Below, piece after piece: positions 7,862 to 16,067 of a stretch of 64,000 nt of DNA. Below the pieces are notes generated by a model, which had not been told where the DNA came from, searched no databases, and saw nothing but the letters and a program-made list of their open reading frames with translations. Source of the DNA: Hominimerdicola alba (GTDB lineage Bacteria; Bacillota; Clostridia; Oscillospirales; Ruminococcaceae); contig NZ_FOAT01000003.1 in assembly GCF_900109655.1 (NCBI RefSeq), forward strand, positions 324,321-388,320, in the 5' to 3' direction. Numbering within the stretch: the first letter of the stretch is position 1; every line of letters begins with the position of its first letter. A program made the translations under genes and the position numbers.

Positions 7862-8614
7862 CTATCCCTCCGTTGTATTATGTTTTACAGCACTGCTGTC
7901 GAAAAGAGAATTAAGATCTATGATCTCCATATTCTGTTCAGAGATATCCAGATCGGCGGGCTGCGGTGTTCTATTGCCGTGGTGCGCCTCATCTTGGAAA
8001 ACAGACGGTATACTGCCGAGAGAATCGTAAGGCTGTTTTACCACGTCCTTTTTTATCGTGCCGTGAGGCATAGAGAGCTTTCCTTTACTTGCCTTTTTAA
8101 GGTCGTCAGTAAAATTTCTTACTTCTTTTTTGTTTCTGATCTCTGCTTCTTTTTCACGGTCCGATTCAAGGTTTTTGATCAGTCTTTCCAGAAGAAAGAC
8201 AGCTATGCCCAAATATCCTATATGAAATACATATGGTATCATCCATGCGTACGCTTTGTCAATAAGCATATCGATCAAGGCAGAAAACCACTCATACTCC
8301 AAATAATGGTGATCACTGCTGAATAAATTCATCTTAAAGTTTTCGCTTATAGTCCGCGCTGCAAAGCTACCTATCAAGAGACCGCCGATATACGAGCCAT
8401 ATATCTCTTTGGCGTTGTGTTTCTTATAATCCATACGCTTTATGATCGGTGAAAAGATACTGTACATCATAATTCCTGCTATCACGCCGAACAGACAATG
8501 TACAAACAGCCCGTTTATAGAAGCGTGCATCTGTATAACAAAACAATATAGTATCAGTTCACCCAACGTATTTGCCAGCGCAGAGAAAAGAAGAAGTATC
8601 GCAAATTTTTTCAT
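7862..8614 (-). CDS. Uncharacterised membrane protein with conserved C-terminal tail (gene 2 of 3)
   Basis: 250 residues. Hydrophobic segments lie at about 5-30, 35-55, 75-95 and 120-145, followed by a charged region and a C-terminal tail (GNRTPQP, MEIIDLNSLFDS, VKHNTTEG) nearly identical to that of the following gene, although the membrane parts are not evidently related. The stop codon region (ACGGAGGGATAG) serves as ribosome site of that gene, 6 bases away. Just upstream lies a ten-codon remnant of the fabZ start. Function unknown; an accessory insertion in the fab operon is inferred. Confidence 0.6.
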   Translation of the reverse strand: MKKFAILLLFSALANTLGELILYCFVIQMHASINGLFVHCLFGVIAGIMMYSIFSPIIKRMDYKKHNAKEIYGSYIGGLLIGSFAARTISENFKMNLFSSDHHYLEYEWFSALIDMLIDKAYAWMIPYVFHIGYLGIAVFLLERLIKNLESDREKEAEIRNKKEVRNFTDDLKKASKGKLSMPHGTIKKDVVKQPYDSLGSIPSVFQDEAHHGNRTPQPADLDISEQNMEIIDLNSLFDSSAVKHNTTEG

Positions 8615-8627
8615 TCCCTGTCACCAC

Positions 8628-8660
8628 TTACATCAGTTCTTTGCTCATAAGAACTGCCAT
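8628..8660 (-). pseudogene. Ten-codon duplicate of the fabZ 5' end
   Basis: On the minus strand this spells an ATG-TAA mini-frame, MAVLMSKELM, matching FabZ MAVLMNKEQIM. The DNA agrees at roughly 26 of 30 bases, and the upstream GGAGGATAATTGA resembles the fabZ ribosome site. It is preceded by the end of gene 3, as fabZ itself is preceded by the end of gene 1. It is best read as a scar of duplication or recombination at the fabZ junction. Confidence 0.7.
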
Positions 8661-8664
8661 TCAA

Positions 8665-9168
8665 TTATCCTCCGTTATATGTGTTCCTGTTTTCAGTGTA
8701 ATAATCGTACATATCATTCATACTTGCCTTTTTGACCGATATTGCTATCATTCGTCCGAGCTTAAAAAGTGGTGTCACGAAAATAAAGCTCAGTGTGCAT
8801 ACTATGACATATATCTCATATGGTCCTTCCACAGAAGTTTGATCCGTAAGCTCGTATACATAAACAGAGTCAAGAATGTTATAAATTATATAGCTTACGG
8901 GGAAAACAAACGCCAGCCATATACCTATCTCCTTGAAATGCTTGCCCACCGCTCTGTCTTTTTCGCCCATGAAACTATCATAGAGTATCAGATAGCTTAC
9001 AGGCATCAACAGCAGTGGCACCCCGAGATAATAAATAATCCATATAATATCACTTGGCAATTCATCATCGAGTATGTTAAATAATATGGGGATCACAGCT
9101 CCCACGATATGTACGCTGAAACAGAAAAACATGAAATTGCGCCTTGGGTGAAGTTCATTCTGATGCAT
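8665..9168 (-). CDS. Uncharacterised membrane protein (gene 3 of 3)
   Basis: 167 residues starting at ATG 9168, 7 bases after GGAGG; a longer frame from GTG 9189 has no ribosome site. About four hydrophobic segments are seen (roughly residues 12-35, 45-65, 80-105 and 125-150). It lacks the DLDSLFD tail of the two following genes, but its last codons (TATAACGGAGGATAA) match their ends at DNA level and supply a ribosome site. It follows accB by 49 bases. No family recognised. Confidence 0.55.
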   Translation of the reverse strand: MHQNELHPRRNFMFFCFSVHIVGAVIPILFNILDDELPSDIIWIIYYLGVPLLLMPVSYLILYDSFMGEKDRAVGKHFKEIGIWLAFVFPVSYIIYNILDSVYVYELTDQTSVEGPYEIYVIVCTLSFIFVTPLFKLGRMIAISVKKASMNDMYDYYTENRNTYNGG

Positions 9169-9217
9169 AACGTCACCTCCGACTATCACAAAGCCTGTCC
9201 CTTTCAGGAAACCTGCA

Positions 9218-9694
9218 TTACTCCAGCACCATCACAGTCTGTCCGAACTCAACAGCATCGCCGTTGTTTACGCAGATCTCTTTTACTACGCCGTCGAATT
9301 CGCTGGGTACTTCGCTCATTACCTTCATGGATTCGATAATGAATATAACATCGCCCTTCTTTATCCTGTCGCCCACCTTTACAAAAGGCTTGCTGTCAGG
9401 TGAGGGTGCAGCATAGAATGTGCCAACGATAGGTGCAGTTACCTTTGTACCGCTTACTGCCGCAGCAGCAGGAGCGGGAGCTTCACCGCCCATCGGTGCA
9501 GGCATACCTGCGGGCGCACCCATAGGGGGCATCATAGGCATGGGGGCAGGTGCGGGGATATTCCTCTTGCCCTTTAATGTTATAGTCTTGTCGCCGTCTG
9601 TTATAGTCAGCTCGGAAAGCTCCTTGGCATTTATTATATCAGCGAGTTTCTCAATGGTTTCAAGGTCAAACTGACCGTATATCTTTTCACTCAT
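9218..9694 (-). CDS. accB: Biotin carboxyl carrier protein of acetyl-CoA carboxylase
   Basis: 158 residues: an N-terminal helical part (1-45), a Pro/Ala/Met-rich flexible linker (46-82) and the biotinyl domain (83-158). The biotin site is ESMKVMSE with K124; the common form is EAMKLMNE, so Ser replaces Ala before the Met. It shuttles CO2 between AccC and the AccA/AccD transferase. Ribosome site AGGAGG lies upstream, and fabF ends 21 bases before it. Confidence 0.95.
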   Translation of the reverse strand: MSEKIYGQFDLETIEKLADIINAKELSELTITDGDKTITLKGKRNIPAPAPMPMMPPMGAPAGMPAPMGGEAPAPAAAAVSGTKVTAPIVGTFYAAPSPDSKPFVKVGDRIKKGDVIFIIESMKVMSEVPSEFDGVVKEICVNNGDAVEFGQTVMVLE

Positions 9695-9715
9695 AGGTGA
9701 ATTCTCCTCCTGTAA

Positions 9716-10951
9716 TCAATCGCATTTCTTTATGCAGATGGTAGCGTTGTGTCCGCCGAAGCCCAGCGAGTTGGAAAGTGCTGCTTTCACGGTCATCTCG
9801 CGGTTGCCCTCTGTAACATAATCAAGGTCGCACTCGGGGTCTGGTGTGGTGTAGCCGACTGTCTTGTGAACGAAGTCGTTCTTTACTGACAGTGCTGTGA
9901 TTATAGCCTCAACGCCGCCTGCCGCACCCAGCAGATGTCCTATCATGGACTTTGTAGAGTTTATAACTGTCTTTCTTGCAGCGTCCTCACCCAGCGCCAG
10001 CTTTACTGCCTTGGTCTCGTACTTGTCGTTAAGACCTGTGGAAGTGCCGTGAGCGTTGATGTAAGAAACGTCCTCGGGAGCAAGACCTGCTTCTGTGTAT
10101 GCCATCTTCATTGCGTGAGCCGCCGCATCACCCTCGGGAGAAGGGCTTGTCATGTGGTAAGCATCGCCCGATGCGCCGTAGCCAGCTATCTCAGCGATTA
10201 TATTTGCACCTCTTGCCTTTGCGTGCTCATACTCTTCCAGAACCAGCATACCTGCGCCCTCACCGAGAACGAAGCCCTGTCTGTTGGCATCGAAAGGTGT
10301 TGAAGCCTTATCAAGCTCGGTAGCCTGTGAAAGTGCCTTCATGTTGTTGAAACCGCTTAGTGAGAATCTGGAGATACAAGCCTCTGAACCGCCGCATATG
10401 CAGGCATCCAGATAGCCGTCCTTTATCTTGCGGAAAGCTTCGCCGATAGCGTGGGTAGCAGATGCACAGGCTGTGGTGGTACAGTAGTTGTCACCCTTGA
10501 AGCCTGTCTTCATAGCAACAGTACCTGCCGCCATATTGCCTATCATCATAGGTATGAAGAATACCGATACCTTGTCGGGCTTCTCGTTGAACTTTGTGAC
10601 CTCAGCCTCGGTCATGTTAAGTCCGCCGATACCTACACCGATGATAACGCCCACACGGTAAGGATCAAGATCCTTCAGATCGGAACCCGCATTTTCCAGT
10701 GCCTGCTTAGAAGCATACAGCGCGAACTGTGTGAATCTGTCCATTCTGCGTGCTTCCTTCTTGTCTATGTAAGCCGATGGGTCAAAATCCTTTACCGCAC
10801 CGACTATCTTAACGGGAAAATCGCTTGCGTCGAACTGGTCTACATAGCTGAGACCTACCTTGTTCGCCTTAATATTCTCCCAGAATTCATCTACATTCTT
10901 ACCGAGAGGGTTTACAGTACCCATACCCGTTATAACTACTCTTCTGCTCAA
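9716..10951 (-). CDS. fabF: 3-oxoacyl-ACP synthase II
   Basis: 411 residues, condensing-enzyme thiolase fold. The catalytic Cys (about residue 162) is in TTTACASATHA, and the two His are in NAHGTSTGLND and KSMIGHLLGAAGG. It elongates acyl-ACP with malonyl-ACP. The start is placed at TTG 10951, 8 bases after GGAG, giving MSRRVVITGMG. The longer frame from GTG 10960 touches the ribosome site and has an atypical N-terminus. It lies 25 bases after fabG and 21 before accB. Confidence 0.95.
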   Translation of the reverse strand: MSRRVVITGMGTVNPLGKNVDEFWENIKANKVGLSYVDQFDASDFPVKIVGAVKDFDPSAYIDKKEARRMDRFTQFALYASKQALENAGSDLKDLDPYRVGVIIGVGIGGLNMTEAEVTKFNEKPDKVSVFFIPMMIGNMAAGTVAMKTGFKGDNYCTTTACASATHAIGEAFRKIKDGYLDACICGGSEACISRFSLSGFNNMKALSQATELDKASTPFDANRQGFVLGEGAGMLVLEEYEHAKARGANIIAEIAGYGASGDAYHMTSPSPEGDAAAHAMKMAYTEAGLAPEDVSYINAHGTSTGLNDKYETKAVKLALGEDAARKTVINSTKSMIGHLLGAAGGVEAIITALSVKNDFVHKTVGYTTPDPECDLDYVTEGNREMTVKAALSNSLGFGGHNATICIKKCD

Positions 10952-10976
10952 TTGAAACACTCCTCGCTTTATGTCC

Positions 10977-11711
10977 TTACATCATTATGCCGCCGCTTAT
11001 CTCGATGACCTGACCCGTAACATATGCCGCATCCTTGGAAGCCAGGAAAGATACCACGCCTGCGATATCCTCTACCTCGCCGAAACGCTTCATAGCTATC
11101 TGTCCGAGCATAGCATTCTTCTGGTCATCAGTCAGCTTGTCTGTCATAGGTGTCTTTATAAATCCGGGAGCAACCGCATTGCAGGTGATGCCGCGGGAAC
11201 CCAGCTCCTTGGCAACAGTCTTGGTCATGCCGATGATAGCCGCCTTTGTAGCCGAATAGTTTATCTGTCCGGGATTGCCGTAAACGCCTGCCACGGAAGC
11301 CAGATTGATTATCCTGCCCGACTTCTGTCTCATCATCACGTTACCCACGAACTTAGACATATTGAATACGCTCTTCTGGTTTACAGCAACGACCATATCG
11401 TACTGCTCCTCGCTCATTCTCGCCATCAGACCGTCGCGGGTGATACCCGCATTGTTTACCAGAACATCTATTGTTCCGAATTCAACCTTGATAGCCTTTA
11501 CAGTTTCCTCAGCCTGAGCATAGTTTGATACATCGCATATGAACTTCTGTACCTTAACGCCCTCAGCCGCTATCTTTTCCATTATGTCGTTGTCCTCGAA
11601 CATAGCCTCGCTGATATCATTGAGAGCTATATCAAATCCGTCCTTGGCAAGTCTCAGCGCGATAGCCGCACCGATACCTCTTGCCGAACCGGTTATAAAT
11701 GCTGTTGCCAT
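10977..11711 (-). CDS. fabG: 3-oxoacyl-ACP reductase
   Basis: 244 residues, classical short-chain dehydrogenase. It has the cofactor loop TGSARGIGAA, the NNAG motif and the catalytic triad S139, Y152 and K156 (YSATK). It ends in GQVIEISGGIMM as FabG proteins do. It reduces 3-oxoacyl-ACP with NADPH. The ATG follows GGAGGAAAATAAA. It sits between the small zinc-ribbon gene and fabF in the operon. Confidence 0.95.
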   Translation of the reverse strand: MATAFITGSARGIGAAIALRLAKDGFDIALNDISEAMFEDNDIMEKIAAEGVKVQKFICDVSNYAQAEETVKAIKVEFGTIDVLVNNAGITRDGLMARMSEEQYDMVVAVNQKSVFNMSKFVGNVMMRQKSGRIINLASVAGVYGNPGQINYSATKAAIIGMTKTVAKELGSRGITCNAVAPGFIKTPMTDKLTDDQKNAMLGQIAMKRFGEVEDIAGVVSFLASKDAAYVTGQVIEISGGIMM

Positions 11712-11759
11712 TTTATTTTCCTCCGTTTTTATAGTTTCAAGATCGGGTCATCTAAATTT

Positions 11760-12065
11760 TTATAACGTATCCTTTACATCGATCGCTGCAAAGAGTTTAT
11801 TACAATTTTCGCAGTATCCTGCTGGTATCGGTGAACGGAATGCTCCCTTAAAATTAGTGTGTAGTTTACGTTCGGAAGACGGGAGATTCATAGGGTTTTC
11901 TGGGATCATTCTGAGCTTTTCATCGTTATACCACCATACAGGAATTGATGTGAAAAGGCGGTTTGTTTCGACCTCCATCTTTCCCGCAAACAACTCTTCA
12001 CCGCATACGGGACACCTTGAGAAAATCATTTTTTCATCATTTTTGTTCTTGTCAAAAAATTTCAC
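11760..12065 (-). CDS. Small zinc-ribbon protein (DUF6487-like)
   Basis: 101 residues with two CxxC pairs, CPVCGEELFAG near residue 18 and GYCENCNKLF near residue 83, predicted to bind one zinc. The middle part has a WW pair in SIPVWWYNDEK. This pattern resembles the small PF20097/DUF6487 proteins, whose function is unknown. A GTG start overlaps the fabK stop (GTGA), so it is translated with fabK. It is an unexpected member of the fatty acid operon. Confidence 0.6.
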   Translation of the reverse strand: MKFFDKNKNDEKMIFSRCPVCGEELFAGKMEVETNRLFTSIPVWWYNDEKLRMIPENPMNLPSSERKLHTNFKGAFRSPIPAGYCENCNKLFAAIDVKDTL

Positions 12066-13000
12066 TTTGCAAACAAATCCTCTGCCTGTGCAAACATTTC
12101 CTCGATTATATCCTTTGCAGGCTTAACTTCGTTGACCATACCCGCGATAGCGCCGCACAGGAACGAACCCTCGTCCAGATTGCCGTCCTGAACTGCCTTT
12201 CTCAGCGCACCGAGGGTTATCTTCTCGAACTCGTCGGGGTCGATACCGCCCTCCATCTCACGCTTAGCTAGCTGTTTGAGGAACTTGGTCTTTACGTTTC
12301 TGCAGGGGTGACCTGTAGTACGTCCCGTAACTACGCTGTCTGTGTCCTTTGCCTTGATGACCAGCTCCTTGTAAGTCGGGTGTATCTGACACTCCTCAGC
12401 CGCCAGAAAACGTGTGCCGACCTGTACGCCCTCAGCGCCCAGCATAAAGCCTGCGCAGATACCTCTGCCGTCAGCTATGCCGCCTGCCGCGATAACAGGT
12501 ATCTCAACAGCATCAACTACCTGAGGCACAAGGCACATGGTAGTGTTCTCGCCAATGTGTCCGCCTGATTCGGTACCCTCAGCGATAACTGCATCCGCAC
12601 CGCTTCTTTCCATTCTCTTTGCAAGGGCAACGCTGGGTACAACAGGTATTACCTTTATGCCTGCATTTTTCCAGCCCTCCATGAACTTTCCGGGATTGCC
12701 CGCACCTGTTGTTACAAAGGGCACGCCCTCTTCGATGACAAGCTTTGCAAGGTCTTCCGCATTAGGGCTCATCAGCATGATATTCACACCGAAAGGCTTG
12801 TCGCCTACAGCTTCCTTTGTAAGCCTTATCTGCTCACGCAGATAGTCTATCGGTGCAGAACCGCCCGCGATTATTCCCGCGCCGCCTGCGTTTGTCACAG
12901 CACTGGCAAGAGTATGCTCAGCTATCCATGCCATGCCGCCCTGAAGTATTGGGTACTTTACACCGAGAAGCTCGGTTATCCTTGTTTTTGTGGTAGTCAT
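12062..13000 (-). CDS. fabK: Enoyl-ACP reductase II, FMN-dependent
   Basis: 312 residues of the nitronate monooxygenase/FabK TIM-barrel family. Visible are YPILQGGMAWIA at the start, GGAGIIAGGSA, GTESGGHIGENTT, VIAAGGIADGRG and QVGTRFLA, which build the FMN phosphate site. In a fab operon this family is the enoyl reductase that completes each elongation cycle; no FabI is seen in the window. FabK enzymes differ from FabI in cofactor and are insensitive to triclosan. Ribosome site GAGAGG lies upstream. Confidence 0.93.
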   Translation of the reverse strand: MTTTKTRITELLGVKYPILQGGMAWIAEHTLASAVTNAGGAGIIAGGSAPIDYLREQIRLTKEAVGDKPFGVNIMLMSPNAEDLAKLVIEEGVPFVTTGAGNPGKFMEGWKNAGIKVIPVVPSVALAKRMERSGADAVIAEGTESGGHIGENTTMCLVPQVVDAVEIPVIAAGGIADGRGICAGFMLGAEGVQVGTRFLAAEECQIHPTYKELVIKAKDTDSVVTGRTTGHPCRNVKTKFLKQLAKREMEGGIDPDEFEKITLGALRKAVQDGNLDEGSFLCGAIAGMVNEVKPAKDIIEEMFAQAEDLFAK

Positions 13001-13032
13001 TGTGCTTACCTCTCTTTTTATTTGATTTCGGG

Positions 13033-13443
13033 TCAGTTCGCGCTGCCCGACTGATATTCAAAAAATTCCTTTGCCTTGTCCCTCACGGCGACGTCGGCAT
13101 TTTCGTTGTTTATAACGCTTTCAAGTACGGAGAGCAGTTCGCTTTTGTCCTTTGCCCCGTTTATGCACCTGTTGAGCATCCATACGGTGTGCAGTGACGG
13201 CGCACGCTTTACTGAAGCTATCAGCAGCGGAAGAAATTCGGGATAAAAACGTTCTATAAAATGCACCATAGCCCCCGGCATACCAAAATCATCCAGCGGA
13301 TGACGTTCCATGATACCCAGCAGAGCATCTATTGTCTCAAAGCCCGCTCCCTCTGCTTCCATCTCGGATATTATATCTTCCGAGTCATACTCAAAATCGT
13401 CCGAGCCCACAAGGCTCTCCAGTTTTTCAAGCAAAGTATCCAT
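13033..13443 (-). CDS. Predicted all-helical protein of unknown function
   Basis: 136 residues, acidic, no membrane segment. The sequence reads as consecutive amphipathic helices (ETIDALLGIMERHP, AMVHFIERFYPEFLPLLI, LHTVWMLNRCINGA), like a short HEAT-type repeat. Such small proteins are sometimes immunity or adaptor proteins, but nothing here proves that. It lies between the HAD phosphatase gene (17 bases) and fabK (33 bases) with its own AGGGA site and is probably part of the operon. Confidence 0.5.
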   Translation of the reverse strand: MDTLLEKLESLVGSDDFEYDSEDIISEMEAEGAGFETIDALLGIMERHPLDDFGMPGAMVHFIERFYPEFLPLLIASVKRAPSLHTVWMLNRCINGAKDKSELLSVLESVINNENADVAVRDKAKEFFEYQSGSAN

Positions 13444-13459
13444 AATATCTTTCCCTGCT

Positions 13460-14104
13460 TTATAATAAAGTCTTAACGATCTCGGGGAGTTTTCTTATAT
13501 CATCAAGCACCGCGGCACAGCTGTCAGCTTTGCCGAAGCCGTAAGCCGCGTGTATAAACGGGATACCCGCTTCCTTTGCGGCATTTGCATCGCCCTGAGT
13601 ATCGCCTACATACACACATTCTTCTATGCCCTGTCTTTCCATCACAAGGCGGATATTCCTGCCCTTTGAAAGACCTGTGTTGCCCTCGCATTCGATATCA
13701 GCAAAACATTCTGCAAAACCTATCTGCGAAAGGTATACCTCGATATACCCCGACTGACAGTTGCTTACTATACCAAGGGTATATTCCTTTGCAAGTGCCT
13801 TGATTATTTCACATTCATCGGGATAAAGGGTAGGCAGACCATCTGTCAGACTGTTCAGATAATCAAGTTCGTCTTCGGAACACATTTTCAGTATCCGTAA
13901 TCTCTCGGCTTCATCCATATCGGGGAATATGAGCGCCGCTATCTCGGGCAGTGTCTTTCCCATGCACTGTGACCGCATGAACTCGGATGTTATCTGTTCG
14001 CTTCTGCCTGCCTTTTCGCGTATGCACTTGTTCCATGAACGCACTACCTGTTCGGAAGAATCCCACAGTGTACCGTCAAGGTCAAAGAGTATGCCTTTCT
14101 TCAT
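13460..14104 (-). CDS. HAD-superfamily phosphatase (phosphoglycolate phosphatase-like)
   Basis: 214 residues, haloacid dehalogenase fold. Motif I is FDLDGTLWDS with D8 and D10, motif II SNC, motif III the Lys of GLSKGRN, and motif IV GDTQGDANAA. An alpha-helical cap of subfamily I lies between residues 15 and 85. Substrates of this group are small phosphoesters and cannot be read from sequence. AAGGAG lies 7 bases before the ATG. It is co-directional with fabH and fabK. Confidence 0.85.
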   Translation of the reverse strand: MKKGILFDLDGTLWDSSEQVVRSWNKCIREKAGRSEQITSEFMRSQCMGKTLPEIAALIFPDMDEAERLRILKMCSEDELDYLNSLTDGLPTLYPDECEIIKALAKEYTLGIVSNCQSGYIEVYLSQIGFAECFADIECEGNTGLSKGRNIRLVMERQGIEECVYVGDTQGDANAAKEAGIPFIHAAYGFGKADSCAAVLDDIRKLPEIVKTLL

Positions 14105-14117
14105 TAAGCCGCTCTCC

Positions 14118-14789
14118 TTATTTTTTATCCGAATAATGGTTCTCTATCGCCATTTCGTATTTATCGTATACGTGTCCTCTGCCGTTCGTAAGGGCTTCAA
14201 GTTCCCTTATGCAGAGGTCTGCGCTTTTGTCAACAAATCCGCGCACTATATCCATGCTGAAATGTCGAAGCGTACCCTCGATATGCATATCCATATCCGC
14301 GTACAGATCGTTTATCAGGTTTTCGGGTTCAAAGCCGTAATCCTTGTACAGCTTTGTCTCAAAAAGCCTTTCGGGAACAGCTATGTTTTTTTCAAGCCCA
14401 AATCCCGCCGTTATCTGCGGGTTCAGCAGATTGTAGTCATTATAGAACTCCTCAAACAGACTTTTCTCACCGCGGCGGGTTATCAGCCCCATGTCGATGT
14501 AGAACGTCTGCCTGAAAATATTGTCCGATATCAGATGGAAATAGTATCCAAGATATATGGCATCTGTCTTAAGTTCATCAGCATACTTTTCATAAAAAGC
14601 CAGGCTGTCGAACCACTTGTACTTTCCATCATCAAATACCGTAATAAAATGGGAATTTCTCTCCTGCTTAACCTTTGCAGGCAATGCATCGGGAAGTATG
14701 CATCCCAGTATGAAACCCTCCCTGTCTTTGGGAGCAAGTCTGTCAGCCAGCACTTTTCCCAAAGCGTAATGCATCATTCTTGAACCCAT
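14118..14789 (-). CDS. Zinc-dependent phospholipase C-like protein
   Basis: 223 residues, no signal peptide. The His/Asp pattern (MHYALGKVLADR, FILGCILPDALP, HFITVF and YLGYYFHLISDN) matches the S1/P1-like helical fold of zinc-dependent phospholipase C family proteins (PF00882-type), where these residues bind metal. Cytoplasmic members have unknown substrates. The ATG overlaps the fabH stop by one base (TGATG), so translation is coupled to fabH; an alternative start at Met5 is possible. Confidence 0.6.
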   Translation of the reverse strand: MGSRMMHYALGKVLADRLAPKDREGFILGCILPDALPAKVKQERNSHFITVFDDGKYKWFDSLAFYEKYADELKTDAIYLGYYFHLISDNIFRQTFYIDMGLITRRGEKSLFEEFYNDYNLLNPQITAGFGLEKNIAVPERLFETKLYKDYGFEPENLINDLYADMDMHIEGTLRHFSMDIVRGFVDKSADLCIRELEALTNGRGHVYDKYEMAIENHYSDKK

Positions 14790-15802
14790 CAGTACTCAAA
14801 TATTATGCCTGCGTAGGTCAGACCGCCGCCGAAGCCCACGAAGCATATCTTGTCGCCGCGCTTGATGCGTCCCTCGGCTACCGCATCGCAGAAAGCTATG
14901 GGTATAGAAGCCGAAGAAGTGTTGCCATAGCGGTCTATGTATACCACCATCTTGTCCATAGATACACCGAGATTCTTAGCGGCAGTCTCTATGATGCGCA
15001 CATTTGCCTGATGGGGTACTATCGCATCAAGCTCCTCGGGAGTGATACCCGCCTTTTCGCAAGCCTTGGATACTGCCATGGGCAGAGCCTTTGTTGCGAA
15101 CTTGTATACTTCCTTGCCGTCCTGGGTGAAGTAGTGAAGCTTTGTCTCTGGCATACCCATATCGAACTCTTCCTTGTTCTTGCGGAATACGTTCTCGGAC
15201 TTCATAGCCCTTGATACCAGGAACTTAGCACCGTTACCGTCAGCCCCGAGGAAAGAAGACCACAGGGTATCGGGCTTTCTCTCCAGCACGAATGCCGCAG
15301 CGCCGTCACCGAAGAGTATGCAGCTTGACCTGTCAGTATAATCGGTGAACTTTGAAAGCTCCTCAGCCGATACAAGAAGGACTCTGTTCACATCGTCCTC
15401 AGCCACAAGATATCTTCTCGCCATATCCAGACCGTAGTCAAAGCCTGTGCAGGCACAGTTGATATCCATTGCCATACAGCCGATAGCACCAAGCTCGCGC
15501 TGTATTAGGCAGGCGGTAGAGGGGGTATAATAATCGGGAGTAACCGTACAGCAGATGATAAGATCAATGTCCTCCGCTTTCAGACCTGCGTCCTCCAGAG
15601 CCTTTTCCGCCGCCCTTGCACCTATCCAGTAGGTAGGCTCACCGTTGGTGATGTGGCGTGTCTTTATGCCCGTACGCTGAGTTATCCACTCGTCGCTGGT
15701 GTCCACTATCTTTGCGAAATCCTCATTATCAGCTATCATCTCGGGCACATACTTGCCTATGCCCAGTACCTTTACTCCCGTTACCTTTTTCATTTGTGAC
15801 AA
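14789..15802 (-). CDS. fabH: 3-oxoacyl-ACP synthase III
   Basis: 337 residues. The catalytic triad is C118 in INCACTGF, His in VPHQANVRII and Asn in GNTSSASIP. It starts fatty acid synthesis by joining acetyl-CoA (or branched acyl-CoA) with malonyl-ACP. The TTG at 15802 lies 8 bases after AAGGAGG, while the in-frame ATG at 15793 would be 17 away, so TTG is preferred. First gene of the minus-strand fab operon, divergent from fabD. Confidence 0.94.
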   Translation of the reverse strand: MSQMKKVTGVKVLGIGKYVPEMIADNEDFAKIVDTSDEWITQRTGIKTRHITNGEPTYWIGARAAEKALEDAGLKAEDIDLIICCTVTPDYYTPSTACLIQRELGAIGCMAMDINCACTGFDYGLDMARRYLVAEDDVNRVLLVSAEELSKFTDYTDRSSCILFGDGAAAFVLERKPDTLWSSFLGADGNGAKFLVSRAMKSENVFRKNKEEFDMGMPETKLHYFTQDGKEVYKFATKALPMAVSKACEKAGITPEELDAIVPHQANVRIIETAAKNLGVSMDKMVVYIDRYGNTSSASIPIAFCDAVAEGRIKRGDKICFVGFGGGLTYAGIIFEY

Positions 15803-15826
15803 TGTAATATCCTCCTTGAAAAAACT

Positions 15827-15950
15827 ATATCTGTATCATATATGATCCCACATCGGTATCGCGGACATATTTACCCAAAAGTCCGAAAATTCGCCGTCTG
15901 CGGAATATCTGTATCTTATTTTCGATATGTACGAAACGGACATTTCCCAC
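15827..15950. repeat. Degenerate ~78-bp direct repeat upstream of fabH
   Basis: ATATCTGTATC occurs at 15827-15837 and again at 15905-15915, each followed some 32-35 bases later by CGGACAT and a TTTxCCCA block. The first unit also holds the palindrome ATCATATATGAT (15835-15846). The pair looks like an old tandem duplication or two operator regions in front of the fab operon. I could not find a convincing minus-strand promoter here. Confidence 0.5.
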
Positions 15951-16032
15951 ATCTGTGCAACGACTGAAAAGCTCCGCCTTACAGCATTATTTTGAATATT
16001 CCGTTACCGTACTGAAAAAACATACAAAAGCC

Positions 16033-16061
16033 TTGCAATATGGCTGAAACTGTGCTATAAT
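16033..16061 (+). promoter_or_regulatory. Sigma-A-type promoter of fabD
   Basis: TTGCAA (16033-16038), 17-base spacer, TATAAT (16056-16061). Transcription would start near 16068, giving a leader of about 310 bases before fabD. Confidence 0.8.
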
Positions 16062-16067
16062 TATATT

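Noticed and set aside
9716-10960. FabF start at GTG 10960
   Set aside because: The ribosome site abuts this codon; TTG 10951 has normal spacing and the canonical N-terminus.
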